Source of the DNA: Winogradskyella psychrotolerans
Lineage (GTDB): Bacteria; Bacteroidota; Bacteroidia; Flavobacteriales; Flavobacteriaceae
Direction of reading: 5' to 3'
Assembly: GCF_018860565.1 (NCBI RefSeq)
Contig: NZ_JAHKPS010000025.1
Span: 62,001 to 126,000, forward strand
DNA: 64,000 bases
Numbering within the stretch: position 1 is the first letter of the stretch; each line of letters begins with the position of its first letter. Positions 53,743 through 63,791 of the stretch are shown in pieces. Made by a program: the position numbers and the translations under genes. The notes under the pieces were generated by a model. It worked only from the letters and a program-made list of their open reading frames with translations. It was not told the DNA's origin and ran no database searches.

Positions 53743-54371
53743 TGAAGGTAGCAGTTTTAGATATAAACGGAAAAGACACTGGAAGAAAAGCTGAGCTTTC
53801 TAAAGAAGTGTTCGCTATAGAGCCTAATAATCACGCTGTCTATTTAGATGTTAAGCAATACTTAGCAAATCAAAGACAAGGTACACATAAGGCTAAAGAA
53901 AGAGCAGATATCTCTGGAAGTACACGTAAGATAAAAAAACAGAAAGGTACTGGTACTGCAAGAGCAGGTAGTATTAAATCTGGTGTATTTAGAGGTGGTG
54001 GTCGTATGTTTGGTCCTAGACCAAGAAATTACGGTTTTAAATTAAACAAAAACGTAAAACGATTAGCACGTAAATCTGCATTAAGTATTAAGGCAAATGA
54101 CAAATCAATTTTAGTAATGGAAGACTTCAGTTTTGATGCTCCAAAGACTAAAAACTTTGTCAATGTATTAAAGGCTTTAGAGGTAGAAAACAAAAAATCT
54201 CTTATTGTGTTGGGTGAAACAAATAATAATGTATATTTGTCATCACGCAATTTTAAAGGGTCTGAAGTTATAAAGACTTCAGAATTAAGCACTTATAAAA
54301 TTATGAATGCTAATAAAGTTATTCTAATTGAGAGTGCATTAGAAGGAATTGAATCGAATTTAAGTAAATAG
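53742..54371 (+). CDS. rplD: 50S ribosomal protein L4
   Basis: 209 residues. The exit-tunnel loop [25 protein letters not shown] is intact. L4 represses the S10 operon in E. coli; whether that holds here is not shown. Confidence 0.98.
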   Translation: MKVAVLDINGKDTGRKAELSKEVFAIEPNNHAVYLDVKQYLANQRQGTHKAKERADISGSTRKIKKQKGTGTARAGSIKSGVFRGGGRMFGPRPRNYGFKLNKNVKRLARKSALSIKANDKSILVMEDFSFDAPKTKNFVNVLKALEVENKKSLIVLGETNNNVYLSSRNFKGSEVIKTSELSTYKIMNANKVILIESALEGIESNLSK

Positions 54372-54376
54372 AACAG

Positions 54377-54667
54377 ATGAGTATCTTAATAAAACCTATC
54401 ATCACAGAAAAAGCAACCATGCAAAGTGAGTTGTTAAATGCATATGCATTTGAAGTGAATACAAAGGCGAACAAGGTAGAAATCAAAAAAGCGGTGGAAG
54501 CTGCTTATGGAGTTTCTGTTGAAAAAGTTCGTACAATAAATGTCCGTCCAGAAAGAAGAACACGTCACACAAAGACTGGTATTCAACATGGTAAAACAAA
54601 TGCTGTTAAAAAGGCAATTGTACAACTGGCGGAAGGTGAAGTAATAGATTTATACACTAACATGTAA
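54377..54667 (+). CDS. rplW: 50S ribosomal protein L23
   Basis: 96 residues with IIKPIITEKATMQSE-like start (SILIKPIITEKAT) and FEVNTKANKVEIKKAVEAAYGV. It sits at the tunnel exit where SRP and trigger factor dock. Confidence 0.97.
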   Translation: MSILIKPIITEKATMQSELLNAYAFEVNTKANKVEIKKAVEAAYGVSVEKVRTINVRPERRTRHTKTGIQHGKTNAVKKAIVQLAEGEVIDLYTNM

Positions 54668-54679
54668 TTTTAGACATTA

Positions 54680-55507
54680 ATGTCAGTAAGAAAATTAAAA
54701 CCGATCACATCAGGTCAGCGATTTAGAGTAGTAAATGGATTTGACGCCATTACTACTGATAAGCCGGAGAAAAGCTTGCTTGCTCCGAAAAAGAGATCTG
54801 GTGGTAGAAACAGTCAAGGAAAAATGACCATGCGCCAATTAGGTGGAGGTCATAAGAAACGTTATCGTATTATCGATTTCAAACGTAACAAAACTGGAGT
54901 TCCAGCGGAAGTTAAAACAATTGAATACGATCCAAACAGAACAGCATTTATTGCGCTATTAAACTACCAAGATGGTGAGAAACGTTATGTTATCGCTCAA
55001 AATGGTTTACAAGTAGGGCAAAATATAGTGTCTGGTGAAACAGGTATCGCTCCAGAAATTGGAAACGCAATGCCTTTAAGTGAAATACCATTAGGAACAA
55101 TTATTTCTTGTATTGAGTTACGTCCTGGACAAGGAGCTGTAATGGCTCGTAGTGCTGGTGCATTTGCTCAATTAATGGCAAGAGGTGATAAGTTTGCTAC
55201 AGTAAAGTTACCGTCTGGTGAAACTAGAATGATTCTAGTGACATGTATGGCTACAATTGGAGCGATTTCAAATTCAGATCATCAATTATTAGTATCTGGT
55301 AAAGCAGGTAGAAGTAGATGGTTAGGAAGACGTCCAAGAGTAAGACCAGTAGTGATGAACCCAGTCGATCACCCAATGGGTGGTGGTGAAGGTAAATCTT
55401 CAGGTGGTCATCCAAGAAATAGAAACGGTATTCCTGCTAAAGGATTTAGAACGCGTTCTAAGACAAAGGCGAGTAATAAGTATATTGTAGAACGTAGAAA
55501 GAAATAA
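54680..55507 (+). CDS. rplB: 50S ribosomal protein L2
   Basis: 275 residues. [19 protein letters not shown] carries the conserved His needed near the peptidyl transferase centre; [21 protein letters not shown] is typical near the N-terminus. Confidence 0.98.
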   Translation: MSVRKLKPITSGQRFRVVNGFDAITTDKPEKSLLAPKKRSGGRNSQGKMTMRQLGGGHKKRYRIIDFKRNKTGVPAEVKTIEYDPNRTAFIALLNYQDGEKRYVIAQNGLQVGQNIVSGETGIAPEIGNAMPLSEIPLGTIISCIELRPGQGAVMARSAGAFAQLMARGDKFATVKLPSGETRMILVTCMATIGAISNSDHQLLVSGKAGRSRWLGRRPRVRPVVMNPVDHPMGGGEGKSSGGHPRNRNGIPAKGFRTRSKTKASNKYIVERRKK

Positions 55508-55517
55508 TTAAGATAGT

Positions 55518-55796
55518 ATGGCACGTTCATTAAAGAAAGGACCTTATATCCACTATAAGCTAGAAAAGAAAGTTGCAGAAAATGTAGCTTCAAACAAAAA
55601 GACGGTAATTAAAACTTGGTCTAGAGCATCAATGATTTCTCCAGATTTCGTTGGTCAGACTATAGCAGTTCACAATGGTCGTCAATTTGTTCCAGTTTAT
55701 GTTACTGAGAATATGGTAGGTCACAAATTAGGAGAATTTTCACCAACACGATCTTTTAGAGGTCATGCAGGTGCTAAGAATAAAGGTAAAAAATAA
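55518..55796 (+). CDS. rpsS: 30S ribosomal protein S19
   Basis: 92 residues; [19 protein letters not shown] start and [16 protein letters not shown] near the end are the family hallmarks. Confidence 0.98.
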   Translation: MARSLKKGPYIHYKLEKKVAENVASNKKTVIKTWSRASMISPDFVGQTIAVHNGRQFVPVYVTENMVGHKLGEFSPTRSFRGHAGAKNKGKK

Positions 55797-55801
55797 GAAT
55801 C

Positions 55802-56209
55802 ATGGGAAGTCGTAAAAAACAAATGGCGGAAGCTATTAAGGCTGAGAAAAAGCAGGTTGCTTTTGCTAAGCTAAATAACTGTCCTACATCACCAAGAAAA
55901 ATGCGTTTAGTTGCGGATTTAATTAGAGGTGAGAAGGCAGATAAAGCTCTTCAGATTCTTAGATTTAGTCAAAAAGAAGCATCTCGTCGTTTAGAGAAAC
56001 TTGTAATATCTGCAATTGCAAATTGGCAAGCTAAAAACGAAGACGCTGATGTTGAAGAAGCTAAATTGTTTATCAAAGAAATTAGAGTAGATGGTGGTTC
56101 TATGTTAAAGAGATTGCGTCCAGCACCTCAAGGTAGAGCACACAGAATAAGAAAAAGATCTAATCACGTAACAGTGGTTGTAGATGCAATAAATAAAACA
56201 CAAAGCTAA
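55802..56209 (+). CDS. rplV: 50S ribosomal protein L22
   Basis: 135 residues with [19 protein letters not shown] and the beta-hairpin [19 protein letters not shown] that lines the exit tunnel. A charged N-terminal extension (about 20 residues) is usual in this phylum. Confidence 0.98.
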   Translation: MGSRKKQMAEAIKAEKKQVAFAKLNNCPTSPRKMRLVADLIRGEKADKALQILRFSQKEASRRLEKLVISAIANWQAKNEDADVEEAKLFIKEIRVDGGSMLKRLRPAPQGRAHRIRKRSNHVTVVVDAINKTQS

Positions 56210-56218
56210 GATAGAGAT

Positions 56219-56935
56219 ATGGGACAAAAGACAAATCCAATCGGAAATCGCTTAGGAATTATCAGAGGATGGGAATCTAACTGGTACGGAGGAAACGATT
56301 ATGGTGATAAGCTTGCCGAAGACGATAAGATTAGAAAATACGTTCACGCGCGTTTATCTAAAGCTAGTGTAAGTAGAGTAATTATTGAGCGTACGCTTAA
56401 ACTTGTAACCGTTACTATCACTACTGCTAGACCTGGTATTATTATCGGAAAAGGTGGCCAAGAGGTAGATAAGTTAAAAGAAGAGCTTAAGAAAATTACT
56501 GGTAAAGAAGTTCAATTGAACATCTTTGAAATCAAAAGACCTGAACTAGATGCTTATTTAGTAGCAGCAAGTGTAGCTCGTCAAATAGAAAGTAGAATTT
56601 CTTATAGACGTGCTATAAAAATGGCTATCGCAGCTGCTATTCGTATGAATGCAGAAGGAATCAAAATTCAAATTAGTGGTCGTTTAAATGGTGCTGAAAT
56701 GGCACGTTCTGAACACTACAAAGAAGGACGTATTCCTTTATCTACATTTAGAGCTGATATTGATTATGCTCTAGTAGAAGCACATACTACTTATGGTAGA
56801 TTGGGCATCAAAGTTTGGATAATGAAAGGCGAAGTGTATGGTAAAAGAGAATTATCACCACTAGTTGGCTTATCTAAACAAAAAGGTAAAGGTGGACGTG
56901 GTGGAAACAAGAACCAATCTCGTCGTAGAAAGTAA
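56219..56935 (+). CDS. rpsC: 30S ribosomal protein S3
   Basis: 238 residues. KH domain [20 protein letters not shown] and the S3 C-domain [20 protein letters not shown] are intact. The C-terminus is a basic Gly-rich tail. Confidence 0.98.
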   Translation: MGQKTNPIGNRLGIIRGWESNWYGGNDYGDKLAEDDKIRKYVHARLSKASVSRVIIERTLKLVTVTITTARPGIIIGKGGQEVDKLKEELKKITGKEVQLNIFEIKRPELDAYLVAASVARQIESRISYRRAIKMAIAAAIRMNAEGIKIQISGRLNGAEMARSEHYKEGRIPLSTFRADIDYALVEAHTTYGRLGIKVWIMKGEVYGKRELSPLVGLSKQKGKGGRGGNKNQSRRRK

Positions 56936-56955
56936 TTTTTTAAAGAAAAGACAAA

Positions 56956-57375
56956 ATGTTACAGCCTAAAAGAACAAAATTTCGTAAGCAGCAAAAAGGA
57001 CGTATGAAAGGAAATGCGGGAAGAGGTCATTTGTTATCAAATGGTACTTTCGGTATTAAATCATTAGAGTCAACTTTTATAACTGCACGTCAAATAGAAG
57101 CAGCGCGTATTGCAGCTACTCGTTATATGAAAAGAGAAGGATCGTTATGGATTAAAATTTTTCCAGACAAGCCGATCACAAAGAAACCTCTTGAAGTACG
57201 TATGGGTAAAGGTAAAGGTGGTGTAGAATATTGGGCAGCCGTTGTAAAACCAGGACGTATGTTATTTGAAATAAGTGGAGTGCCATTAGACGTAGCTCAA
57301 GAAGCTTTACGTTTAGCAGCACAGAAACTTCCGGTAAAAACTAAGTTTATCATAGCTAGAGATTACGAAGCTTAA
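56956..57375 (+). CDS. rplP: 50S ribosomal protein L16
   Basis: 139 residues; [20 protein letters not shown] start, [18 protein letters not shown] and [19 protein letters not shown] are normal. Confidence 0.98.
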   Translation: MLQPKRTKFRKQQKGRMKGNAGRGHLLSNGTFGIKSLESTFITARQIEAARIAATRYMKREGSLWIKIFPDKPITKKPLEVRMGKGKGGVEYWAAVVKPGRMLFEISGVPLDVAQEALRLAAQKLPVKTKFIIARDYEA

Positions 57376-57387
57376 TAGAAAGATATT

Positions 57388-57579
57388 ATGAAGCAATCAG
57401 AAATTAAACAGCTTTCAACAGCTGAGTTACAAGAGAAACTTAGTGAATCTAAAAAGAGTTATACGGACCTAAAAATGGCTCATACTATTTCTCCTTTAGA
57501 CAACCCAATTCAGTTACGCGTTGCACGTCGCACAGTAGCTAGAGTGGCAACAGAACTAACTAAAAGAGACGTACAATAA
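57388..57579 (+). CDS. rpmC: 50S ribosomal protein L29
   Basis: 63 residues, two-helix protein; STAELQEKLSESKKSYTDLK and NPIQLRVARRTVARVATEL fit the family. Confidence 0.96.
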   Translation: MKQSEIKQLSTAELQEKLSESKKSYTDLKMAHTISPLDNPIQLRVARRTVARVATELTKRDVQ

Positions 57580-57596
57580 TTGTATTCTGCTGAAAG

Positions 57597-57854
57597 ATGG
57601 AAAAAAGAAACTTAAGAAAAGAACGTATAGGGATCGTAACGAGTAACAAAATGGAGAAATCTATTGTTGTTGCTGAAGTTAAGAAAGTAAAACACCCTAT
57701 GTATGGAAAATTCGTGTTAAAGACAAAGAAATATGTCGCACACGATGAGACAAATGACTGCAACGAAGGAGATACTGTAAAGATCATGGAAACACGACCT
57801 TTAAGTAAATCTAAATGTTGGAGATTAGTAGAAATAATTGAAAGAGCGAAGTAA
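57597..57854 (+). CDS. rpsQ: 30S ribosomal protein S17
   Basis: 85 residues; [20 protein letters not shown] and [20 protein letters not shown] are family motifs. Confidence 0.97.
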   Translation: MEKRNLRKERIGIVTSNKMEKSIVVAEVKKVKHPMYGKFVLKTKKYVAHDETNDCNEGDTVKIMETRPLSKSKCWRLVEIIERAK

Positions 57855-57856
57855 TT

Positions 57857-58225
57857 ATGTTACAACAAGAATCAAGATTAAAAGTAGCTGATAATACTGG
57901 TGCAAAGGAAGTTTTAACTATCCGTGTACTAGGTGGAACTAAAAGAAGGTATGCTTCTGTAGGAGACAAAATAGTTGTATCTGTTAAAGATGCTACTCCA
58001 AACGGACAAATCAAAAAAGGTGCTGTATCTACAGCAGTTGTAGTTCGTACAGCTAAAGAAGTAAGACGTCCAGATGGGTCTTATATTAGATTTGACGATA
58101 ATGCATGTGTACTATTAAATCCTCAAGGGGAAATGAGAGGAACTCGTGTTTTTGGACCTGTAGCTAGAGAACTTCGTGATAAACAATTCATGAAAATTGT
58201 ATCATTGGCACCTGAAGTGCTTTAA
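57857..58225 (+). CDS. rplN: 50S ribosomal protein L14
   Basis: 122 residues; [19 protein letters not shown] and the end [11 protein letters not shown] are characteristic. Confidence 0.98.
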   Translation: MLQQESRLKVADNTGAKEVLTIRVLGGTKRRYASVGDKIVVSVKDATPNGQIKKGAVSTAVVVRTAKEVRRPDGSYIRFDDNACVLLNPQGEMRGTRVFGPVARELRDKQFMKIVSLAPEVL

Positions 58226-58237
58226 TTGATAAATAAG

Positions 58238-58549
58238 ATGACAAAGCTTAAAATAAAATCAGGAGATACAGTAAAAGTAATAGCTGGTGATCACAAAGGA
58301 TCAGAAGGTAAAGTACTTAAAGTATTAATAGATAAAAACAAAGCCATTGTAGAAGGCGTAAACATGGTTAAGAAACATACTAAACCAAGTGCACAGAATC
58401 CTCAAGGTGGAATTGTAGAGAAAGAAGCCTCTATACATATTTCAAACTTATCGTTGTTAACTTCAAAAGGTGAAGCAACAAGAGTTGGTTATAAAATGGA
58501 AGGTGATAATAAAGTGAGATTTTCAAAAAAATCTAATGAAGTAATTTAA
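58238..58549 (+). CDS. rplX: 50S ribosomal protein L24
   Basis: 103 residues with a KOW motif ([20 protein letters not shown]). The ATG at 58238 fits the [10 protein letters not shown] family start; a TTG 12 bases earlier lies against the rplN stop and is not used. Confidence 0.96.
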   Translation: MTKLKIKSGDTVKVIAGDHKGSEGKVLKVLIDKNKAIVEGVNMVKKHTKPSAQNPQGGIVEKEASIHISNLSLLTSKGEATRVGYKMEGDNKVRFSKKSNEVI

Positions 58550-58550
58550 T

Positions 58551-59102
58551 ATGGCTTACGTTGCAAGATTAAAAAAAGAGTATCAGGAAAAAGTAATTCC
58601 TGCTCTTACGGAAGAATTTGGATATAAAAATGTAATGCAAGTACCTAAGCTTACTAAGATAGTAATATCTAAAGGTGTTGGTGCTGCTGTTGCGGATAAA
58701 AAGTTAATTGATCACGCGGTAGAAGAGCTTACAAAAATATCTGGACAGAAAGCTATACACACAATGTCTAAGAAGGATGTTGCATCTTTCAAGTTACGAA
58801 AAGGAATGCCAATTGGTGCCAAAGTAACTTTAAGAGGTGAACAAATGTATGAATTCTTAGATCGTTTGGTAACTTCAGCTTTACCAAGAGTTAGAGATTT
58901 TAACGGTATTAAAGCTACAGGTTTTGATGGACGTGGAAACTATAATTTAGGTGTTGTAGAACAAATTATTTTTCCAGAAATAGATATTGATAAAATCAAT
59001 AAAATTTCAGGAATGGATATTACATTTGTGACTTCTGCGGATACAGACAAGGAAGCGAAGTCTTTATTAACAGAATTAGGATTACCTTTTAAAAAGAATT
59101 AA
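58551..59102 (+). CDS. rplE: 50S ribosomal protein L5
   Basis: 183 residues; [39 protein letters not shown] and [20 protein letters not shown] are typical of the 5S rRNA-binding protein. Confidence 0.98.
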   Translation: MAYVARLKKEYQEKVIPALTEEFGYKNVMQVPKLTKIVISKGVGAAVADKKLIDHAVEELTKISGQKAIHTMSKKDVASFKLRKGMPIGAKVTLRGEQMYEFLDRLVTSALPRVRDFNGIKATGFDGRGNYNLGVVEQIIFPEIDIDKINKISGMDITFVTSADTDKEAKSLLTELGLPFKKN

Positions 59103-59104
59103 TT

Positions 59105-59374
59105 ATGGCTAAAGAATCAATGAAAGCCCGTGAGGTGAAGCGTTCTAAAACGGTAGCTAAATATGCAGAAAAACGTAAAGCTTTAAAAGAAGCTGGCGAT
59201 TATGAAGCATTACAGAAATTACCAAAAAATGCATCACCTATACGTCAACACAACCGTTGTAAACTTACAGGAAGGCCTAAAGGTTATATGAGACAATTTG
59301 GAATTTCTCGTGTAATGTTTAGAGAAATGGCCAACCAAGGTTTAATACCAGGTGTTAAGAAGGCAAGTTGGTAA
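59105..59374 (+). CDS. rpsN: 30S ribosomal protein S14 (zinc-free form)
   Basis: 89 residues, the long form without the CxxC...CxxC zinc site (only one Cys, in [18 protein letters not shown]). 62 bases separate it from rpsH, the longest gap inside the spc part. Confidence 0.97.
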   Translation: MAKESMKAREVKRSKTVAKYAEKRKALKEAGDYEALQKLPKNASPIRQHNRCKLTGRPKGYMRQFGISRVMFREMANQGLIPGVKKASW

Positions 59375-59392
59375 AATTATAAATTGGTTTCA

Positions 59393-59416
59393 GGTTTGGC
59401 AATAGTGCCGAAAACC
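59393..59416 (+). promoter_or_regulatory. Hairpin in the rpsN-rpsH gap
   Basis: GGTTTGGCA-ATAG-TGCCgAAAACC forms a stem with one bulge before rpsH. It may be a feedback site for S8 or a processing point; this is only suggested by place and shape. Confidence 0.4.
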
Positions 59417-59436
59417 GCTACCGCAAATTAATAACT

Positions 59437-59835
59437 ATGTATACAGATCCAATAGCGGATTATTTAACGCGAGTTAGAAATGCAGTTAAGGCCAACCACA
59501 GAGTGGTTGAGATCCCTGCATCTAACTTAAAAAAAGAAATAACTAAGATTTTATTCGACCAAGGATATATCTTAAGTTATAAGTTTGACGACTCTACAGT
59601 ACAAGGTACAATCAAAATTGCTTTGAAGTACAGTAAAGAGACTAAAGAGTCTGTCATTAAAAAAATTCAAAGAATCAGTAAACCAGGTTTACGTAAGTAT
59701 GCTTCATCTAAAGAAATGCCAAGAATTCTTAACGGATTAGGTATTGCAATTGTTTCTACGTCTCACGGAGTGATGACAGGAAAACAAGCGCAGAGAGAAA
59801 ATGTAGGTGGTGAAGTTTTATGTTACGTATACTAA
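59437..59835 (+). CDS. rpsH: 30S ribosomal protein S8
   Basis: 132 residues; DPIADYLTRVRNAVKANH start and the C-terminal VSTSHGVMTGKQAQRENVGG motif are typical. S8 is a translational repressor of the spc operon in E. coli. Confidence 0.98.
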   Translation: MYTDPIADYLTRVRNAVKANHRVVEIPASNLKKEITKILFDQGYILSYKFDDSTVQGTIKIALKYSKETKESVIKKIQRISKPGLRKYASSKEMPRILNGLGIAIVSTSHGVMTGKQAQRENVGGEVLCYVY

Positions 59836-59847
59836 AAACAGGAAATT

Positions 59848-60390
59848 ATGTCAAGAATAGGTAAAAACCCAATAACAGTTCCTGAAGGTGTCACAGTTGA
59901 GATTAAGGATAATTTAATTACTGCAAAAGGTAAATTAGGCGAATTAACTCAAGAGTATTCAGATATTGAGATTAAATTAGAAGACGGTACTATTACATTA
60001 GAGCGTGCTTCTGATAAGAAAGATTTAAGAGCAAAACATGGTCTTTACAGAGCATTAATTGCTAATATGATAGAAGGTGTTTCAAAAGGCTGGACCAAAG
60101 AACTAGAAATGGTTGGTGTAGGTTATAGAGCATCAAATCAAGGACAGAAATTAGATTTAGCCGTTGGTTTTTCTCATAACATCGTTATGGATATTGCTCC
60201 AGAAGTAAAAGTTGAGACAGTATCAGAAAAAGGTAAAAATCCAATTATTAAATTAACGTCTTTTGACAAACAATTGGTTGGCCAAGTTGCAGCTAAGATT
60301 CGTGGTTTTAGAAGACCAGAACCTTACAAAGGAAAAGGTATCAAGTTTGTTGGTGAAGAAATTAGAAGAAAAGCAGGTAAATCAGCTTAA
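59848..60390 (+). CDS. rplF: 50S ribosomal protein L6
   Basis: 180 residues; MSRIGKNPITVPEGVTVE start and the C-terminal RRPEPYKGKGIKFVGEEIRR motif are family marks. Confidence 0.98.
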   Translation: MSRIGKNPITVPEGVTVEIKDNLITAKGKLGELTQEYSDIEIKLEDGTITLERASDKKDLRAKHGLYRALIANMIEGVSKGWTKELEMVGVGYRASNQGQKLDLAVGFSHNIVMDIAPEVKVETVSEKGKNPIIKLTSFDKQLVGQVAAKIRGFRRPEPYKGKGIKFVGEEIRRKAGKSA

Positions 60391-60400
60391 TAATTAAGTT

Positions 60401-60757
60401 ATGGCATTGACAAAGAACGAAAGAAGAATAAGAATTAAAAACAGAATACGTAAGGTTGTTTCTGGTACAGAAACAAAACCTAGATTAGCTGTTTTTAGAA
60501 GTAATAGAGAAATTTATGCTCAACTCGTAGATGATGTAACTGGTAAAACTTTAGTTGCTGCATCTTCAAGAGATAAAGACATAGCAGCATCTAAAGGAAA
60601 CAAAACAGAAGTAGCTGCATTAGTAGGTAAATCTGTAGCAGAGAAAGCTATGAAAGCTGGTGTTGAAACTATTTCTTTTGATAGAGGTGGTTATTTATAT
60701 CATGGAAGAGTAAAATCATTAGCAGAAGGTGCTAGAGAAGCAGGACTTAAATTTTAA
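60401..60757 (+). CDS. rplR: 50S ribosomal protein L18
   Basis: 118 residues; [20 protein letters not shown] and [20 protein letters not shown], the 5S rRNA-binding protein pattern. Confidence 0.98.
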   Translation: MALTKNERRIRIKNRIRKVVSGTETKPRLAVFRSNREIYAQLVDDVTGKTLVAASSRDKDIAASKGNKTEVAALVGKSVAEKAMKAGVETISFDRGGYLYHGRVKSLAEGAREAGLKF

Positions 60758-60763
60758 GACATT

Positions 60764-61288
60764 ATGTATCAAAAATATAAAAACGCAGAGCTTGTTAAAC
60801 CAGGCGGACTAGAATTAAAAGATCGCTTAGTTGGCGTTCAGCGTGTAACTAAAGTAACAAAAGGTGGTAGAGCATTTGGTTTTTCTGCTATTGTTGTTGT
60901 AGGTGACGAAACAAATGTTGTAGGACAAGGATTAGGTAAATCTAAAGATGTTGCTACTGCAATTGCTAAAGCTGTTGAAGACGCTAAGAAAAACTTAGTA
61001 AGAATACCTATTCTTAATGGAACTATTCCTCATGAGCAAAAAGGTAAATATGGTGGCGCAAGAGTTAACATTATTCCAGCTGCACCTGGTACAGGAGTTA
61101 TTGCAGGTGGTGCGGTAAGAATTGTTCTTGAAGCAGTAGGTGTACACGATGTATTATCTAAATCTCAAGGATCTTCTAATCCTCATAACGTAGTAAAAGC
61201 AACTTTTGACGCTTTATTACAATTAAGAGATGCTAAGTCTGTAGCTAAAGAGCGTGGAATTTCACTTGAAAAAGTATTTAACGGATAA
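60764..61288 (+). CDS. rpsE: 30S ribosomal protein S5
   Basis: 174 residues; the RNA-binding domain [20 protein letters not shown] and the C-terminal domain [20 protein letters not shown] are intact. Confidence 0.98.
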   Translation: MYQKYKNAELVKPGGLELKDRLVGVQRVTKVTKGGRAFGFSAIVVVGDETNVVGQGLGKSKDVATAIAKAVEDAKKNLVRIPILNGTIPHEQKGKYGGARVNIIPAAPGTGVIAGGAVRIVLEAVGVHDVLSKSQGSSNPHNVVKATFDALLQLRDAKSVAKERGISLEKVFNG

Positions 61289-61301
61289 TCGATAGGATAA
61301 G

Positions 61302-61481
61302 ATGGCAAAGATTAAAGTAAAGAAAGTAAAAAGTGCAATCAATCGTACTAAAAGACAAAAGCTAACATTATTAGCTTTAGGTCTAAAAAAGATTGGTCAA
61401 GTAGTAGAGCACGACGCCACACCAAACATCCTTGGTATGGTTAAGAAAGTTGAACATTTAGTTTCTGTAGAGGAAGCTTAA
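61302..61481 (+). CDS. rpmD: 50S ribosomal protein L30
   Basis: 59 residues, short but complete: MAKIKVKKVKSAINRTKRQK, then LTLLALGLKKIGQVVEHDAT and a C-terminal VKKVEHLVSVEEA. It lies 13 bases after rpsE and 15 before rplO. Confidence 0.95.
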   Translation: MAKIKVKKVKSAINRTKRQKLTLLALGLKKIGQVVEHDATPNILGMVKKVEHLVSVEEA

Positions 61482-61496
61482 AAATATAACTTAACA

Positions 61497-61949
61497 ATGG
61501 ATTTAAGTAATTTAAAACCTGCAGAAGGTTCAGTAAAAAATCAAGGTAAACGTATTGGTCGTGGTCAAGGTTCTGGTAAAGGTGGTACGGCAACACGTGG
61601 TCACAAAGGAGCTAAATCTCGTTCAGGTTATTCTAAGAAATTAGGATTTGAAGGTGGTCAAATGCCATTACAAAGACGTGTACCTAAATTTGGATTTACA
61701 AATATTAACAGAGTAGAATACCAAGGTATAAACTTAGATACTTTACAAAAGTTAGTAGATGAAAAAGTAATCAAAGATAGTGTTGATTTTGAAACACTTG
61801 TATCTATGGGATTAGTTGGTAAAAACGAGCTAGTTAAAATTTTAGGTAGAGGTGAGTTAAAAACAAAATTAACAGTAACTGCTCATAAATTTACTGCTAC
61901 GGCAAAGGCAGCTATAGAAGCTGCTGGTGGTGAAGCTGTAACTTTATAA
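61497..61949 (+). CDS. rplO: 50S ribosomal protein L15
   Basis: 150 residues; RIGRGQGSGKGGTATRGHKG and GGQMPLQRRVPKFGF are typical of L15. Confidence 0.98.
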   Translation: MDLSNLKPAEGSVKNQGKRIGRGQGSGKGGTATRGHKGAKSRSGYSKKLGFEGGQMPLQRRVPKFGFTNINRVEYQGINLDTLQKLVDEKVIKDSVDFETLVSMGLVGKNELVKILGRGELKTKLTVTAHKFTATAKAAIEAAGGEAVTL

Positions 61950-61958
61950 GATTATAGG

Positions 61959-63323
61959 ATGAAAATAATAGAAACATTAAAAAACGTTTGGAAAATCACA
62001 GAACTTAAGGATAGAATTATTCTAACCTTAGGTTTGCTTTTGGTTTATCGTTTTGGTGCTCAGGTGGTATTACCTGGTATCAATATAGATGCTTTAGGTG
62101 GATTACAAGCAGGTATGGATGGTGGTATCATGGGATTATTAAATGCCTTTACAGGTGGAGCATTTGCTAATGCTTCTGTATTCGCATTAGGTATTATGCC
62201 ATATATCTCTGCTTCCATTGTTGTTCAGTTAATGGGTATTGCGATTCCTTATCTACAAAAACTTCAGAAAGAAGGTGCTAGTGGTCAGAAAAAGATCACT
62301 CAAATTACACGTTGGTTAACTATAGGTATTTGTTTAGTTCAAGCACCAGGTTATTTAGCTAGTATTCCTTCATTATCAGGATTGTCATCAATTAATGCAA
62401 TGTTAGTACCTGGCTTTAATGAAAATATGTTTTACTTCTCATCAGTAATTATTCTAGTAACAGGGTGTGTATTCGCTATGTGGTTAGGTGAAAAGATTAC
62501 AGATAAAGGTATTGGTAATGGTATTTCATTATTAATTATGGTTGGTATTATAGCAACGTTACCACAATCGTTTGTACAAAATATGTACTCTAGACTTGAA
62601 GGTGGTAATGGTGGTTTTATGATGATTTTAATTGAAATGGTTATATGGTTCTTAATCATATTAGCTTCAGTTTTCTTGGTTATGGCAGTTAGAAAAATTG
62701 CTGTGCAATATGCAAGAAGAACAGCTTCTGGTGGTTATGAAAAGAATGTATTTGGATCACGTCAGTTTTTACCATTAAAATTAAATGCTTCTGGTGTAAT
62801 GCCAATTATCTTTGCACAAGCAATTATGTTTGTTCCAAGTTTAATAGGTAGCTCTGCTTGGTTGAAAGATACAAGTACAGGCATTTGGATGCAATCTAAC
62901 TTCCAAGATATGTTTGGATTTTGGTACAACTTAATATTTGCTTTATTAATTATAATATTTACATATTTTTATACAGCAATTACAGTACCGACAAACAAAA
63001 TGGCTGATGATTTAAAACGTAGTGGTGGATTTATTCCAGGTATACGTCCAGGATCTGAAACATCTGAGTATTTAGATAAAATTATGTCACAGATCACCTT
63101 ACCAGGTTCTATATTCTTAGCATTAGTTGCTATTTTTCCAGCATTTATCGTTAAGTTAATGAGCGTGCAACAAGGTTGGGCATTATTCTTTGGTGGTACA
63201 TCACTTTTAATTATGGTAGGTGTAGCTATTGATACAATGCAGCAGATTAATTCTTATTTATTAAATAAGCATTATGATGGCTTGATGAAGACAGGTAAGA
63301 ATAGAAAAGCGGTTGCGCAATAA
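61959..63323 (+). CDS. secY: Preprotein translocase subunit SecY
   Basis: 454 residues with ten membrane segments, the central pore of the Sec translocon. The plug-region helix LLNAFTGGAFANASVFALGI, GIMPYISASIVVQL, and the C-terminal loop GIRPGSETSEYLDKIM (C5/C6 binding of SecA) are seen. Position after rplO is classic. Confidence 0.98.
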   Translation: MKIIETLKNVWKITELKDRIILTLGLLLVYRFGAQVVLPGINIDALGGLQAGMDGGIMGLLNAFTGGAFANASVFALGIMPYISASIVVQLMGIAIPYLQKLQKEGASGQKKITQITRWLTIGICLVQAPGYLASIPSLSGLSSINAMLVPGFNENMFYFSSVIILVTGCVFAMWLGEKITDKGIGNGISLLIMVGIIATLPQSFVQNMYSRLEGGNGGFMMILIEMVIWFLIILASVFLVMAVRKIAVQYARRTASGGYEKNVFGSRQFLPLKLNASGVMPIIFAQAIMFVPSLIGSSAWLKDTSTGIWMQSNFQDMFGFWYNLIFALLIIIFTYFYTAITVPTNKMADDLKRSGGFIPGIRPGSETSEYLDKIMSQITLPGSIFLALVAIFPAFIVKLMSVQQGWALFFGGTSLLIMVGVAIDTMQQINSYLLNKHYDGLMKTGKNRKAVAQ

Positions 63324-63401
63324 GATGTTAAACATTAGAATGTCAGTGTTAAAAATTAGGCAAGGTATTTGCATTTAATCACTGAATACTAAATATATAT
63401 T

Positions 63402-63617
63402 ATGGCAAAACAAGCAGCAATAGAACAAGACGGAACAATCATAGAAGCATTATCAAATGCAATGTTTCGTGTAGAATTAGAAAATGGTCATATAGTGACT
63501 GCACATATCTCTGGTAAAATGCGTATGCATTACATAAAGTTATTACCAGGAGATAAGGTGAAATTAGAAATGAGTCCTTACGATTTAACTAAGGCTCGCA
63601 TAACTTATAGATACTAA
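63402..63617 (+). CDS. infA: Translation initiation factor IF-1
   Basis: 71 residues, an S1-like OB-fold: [39 protein letters not shown], and the end [14 protein letters not shown] are family marks. It follows secY by 78 bases; no map gene lies between them. Confidence 0.98.
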   Translation: MAKQAAIEQDGTIIEALSNAMFRVELENGHIVTAHISGKMRMHYIKLLPGDKVKLEMSPYDLTKARITYRY

Positions 63618-63672
63618 TACAAGGTATAGCCGAAAGGTTCTATCATACTATAGTAGTAATAAATAATACAAG

Positions 63673-63789
63673 ATGAAAGTAAGAGCATCAGTAAAGAAAA
63701 GAAGCGCAGACTGTAAATTAGTGCGCAGAAAAGGTAGACTTTACGTCATTAACAAAAAGAATCCTAGATTCAAACAAAGACAAGGGTAA
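63673..63789 (+). CDS. rpmJ: 50S ribosomal protein L36 (zinc-free form)
   Basis: 38 residues: [20 protein letters not shown] then [18 protein letters not shown]. Of the usual zinc ligands (three Cys and one His) only one Cys is kept, so this is a zinc-free type. Ends 2 bases before rpsM. Confidence 0.95.
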   Translation: MKVRASVKKRSADCKLVRRKGRLYVINKKNPRFKQRQG

Positions 63790-63791
63790 AT

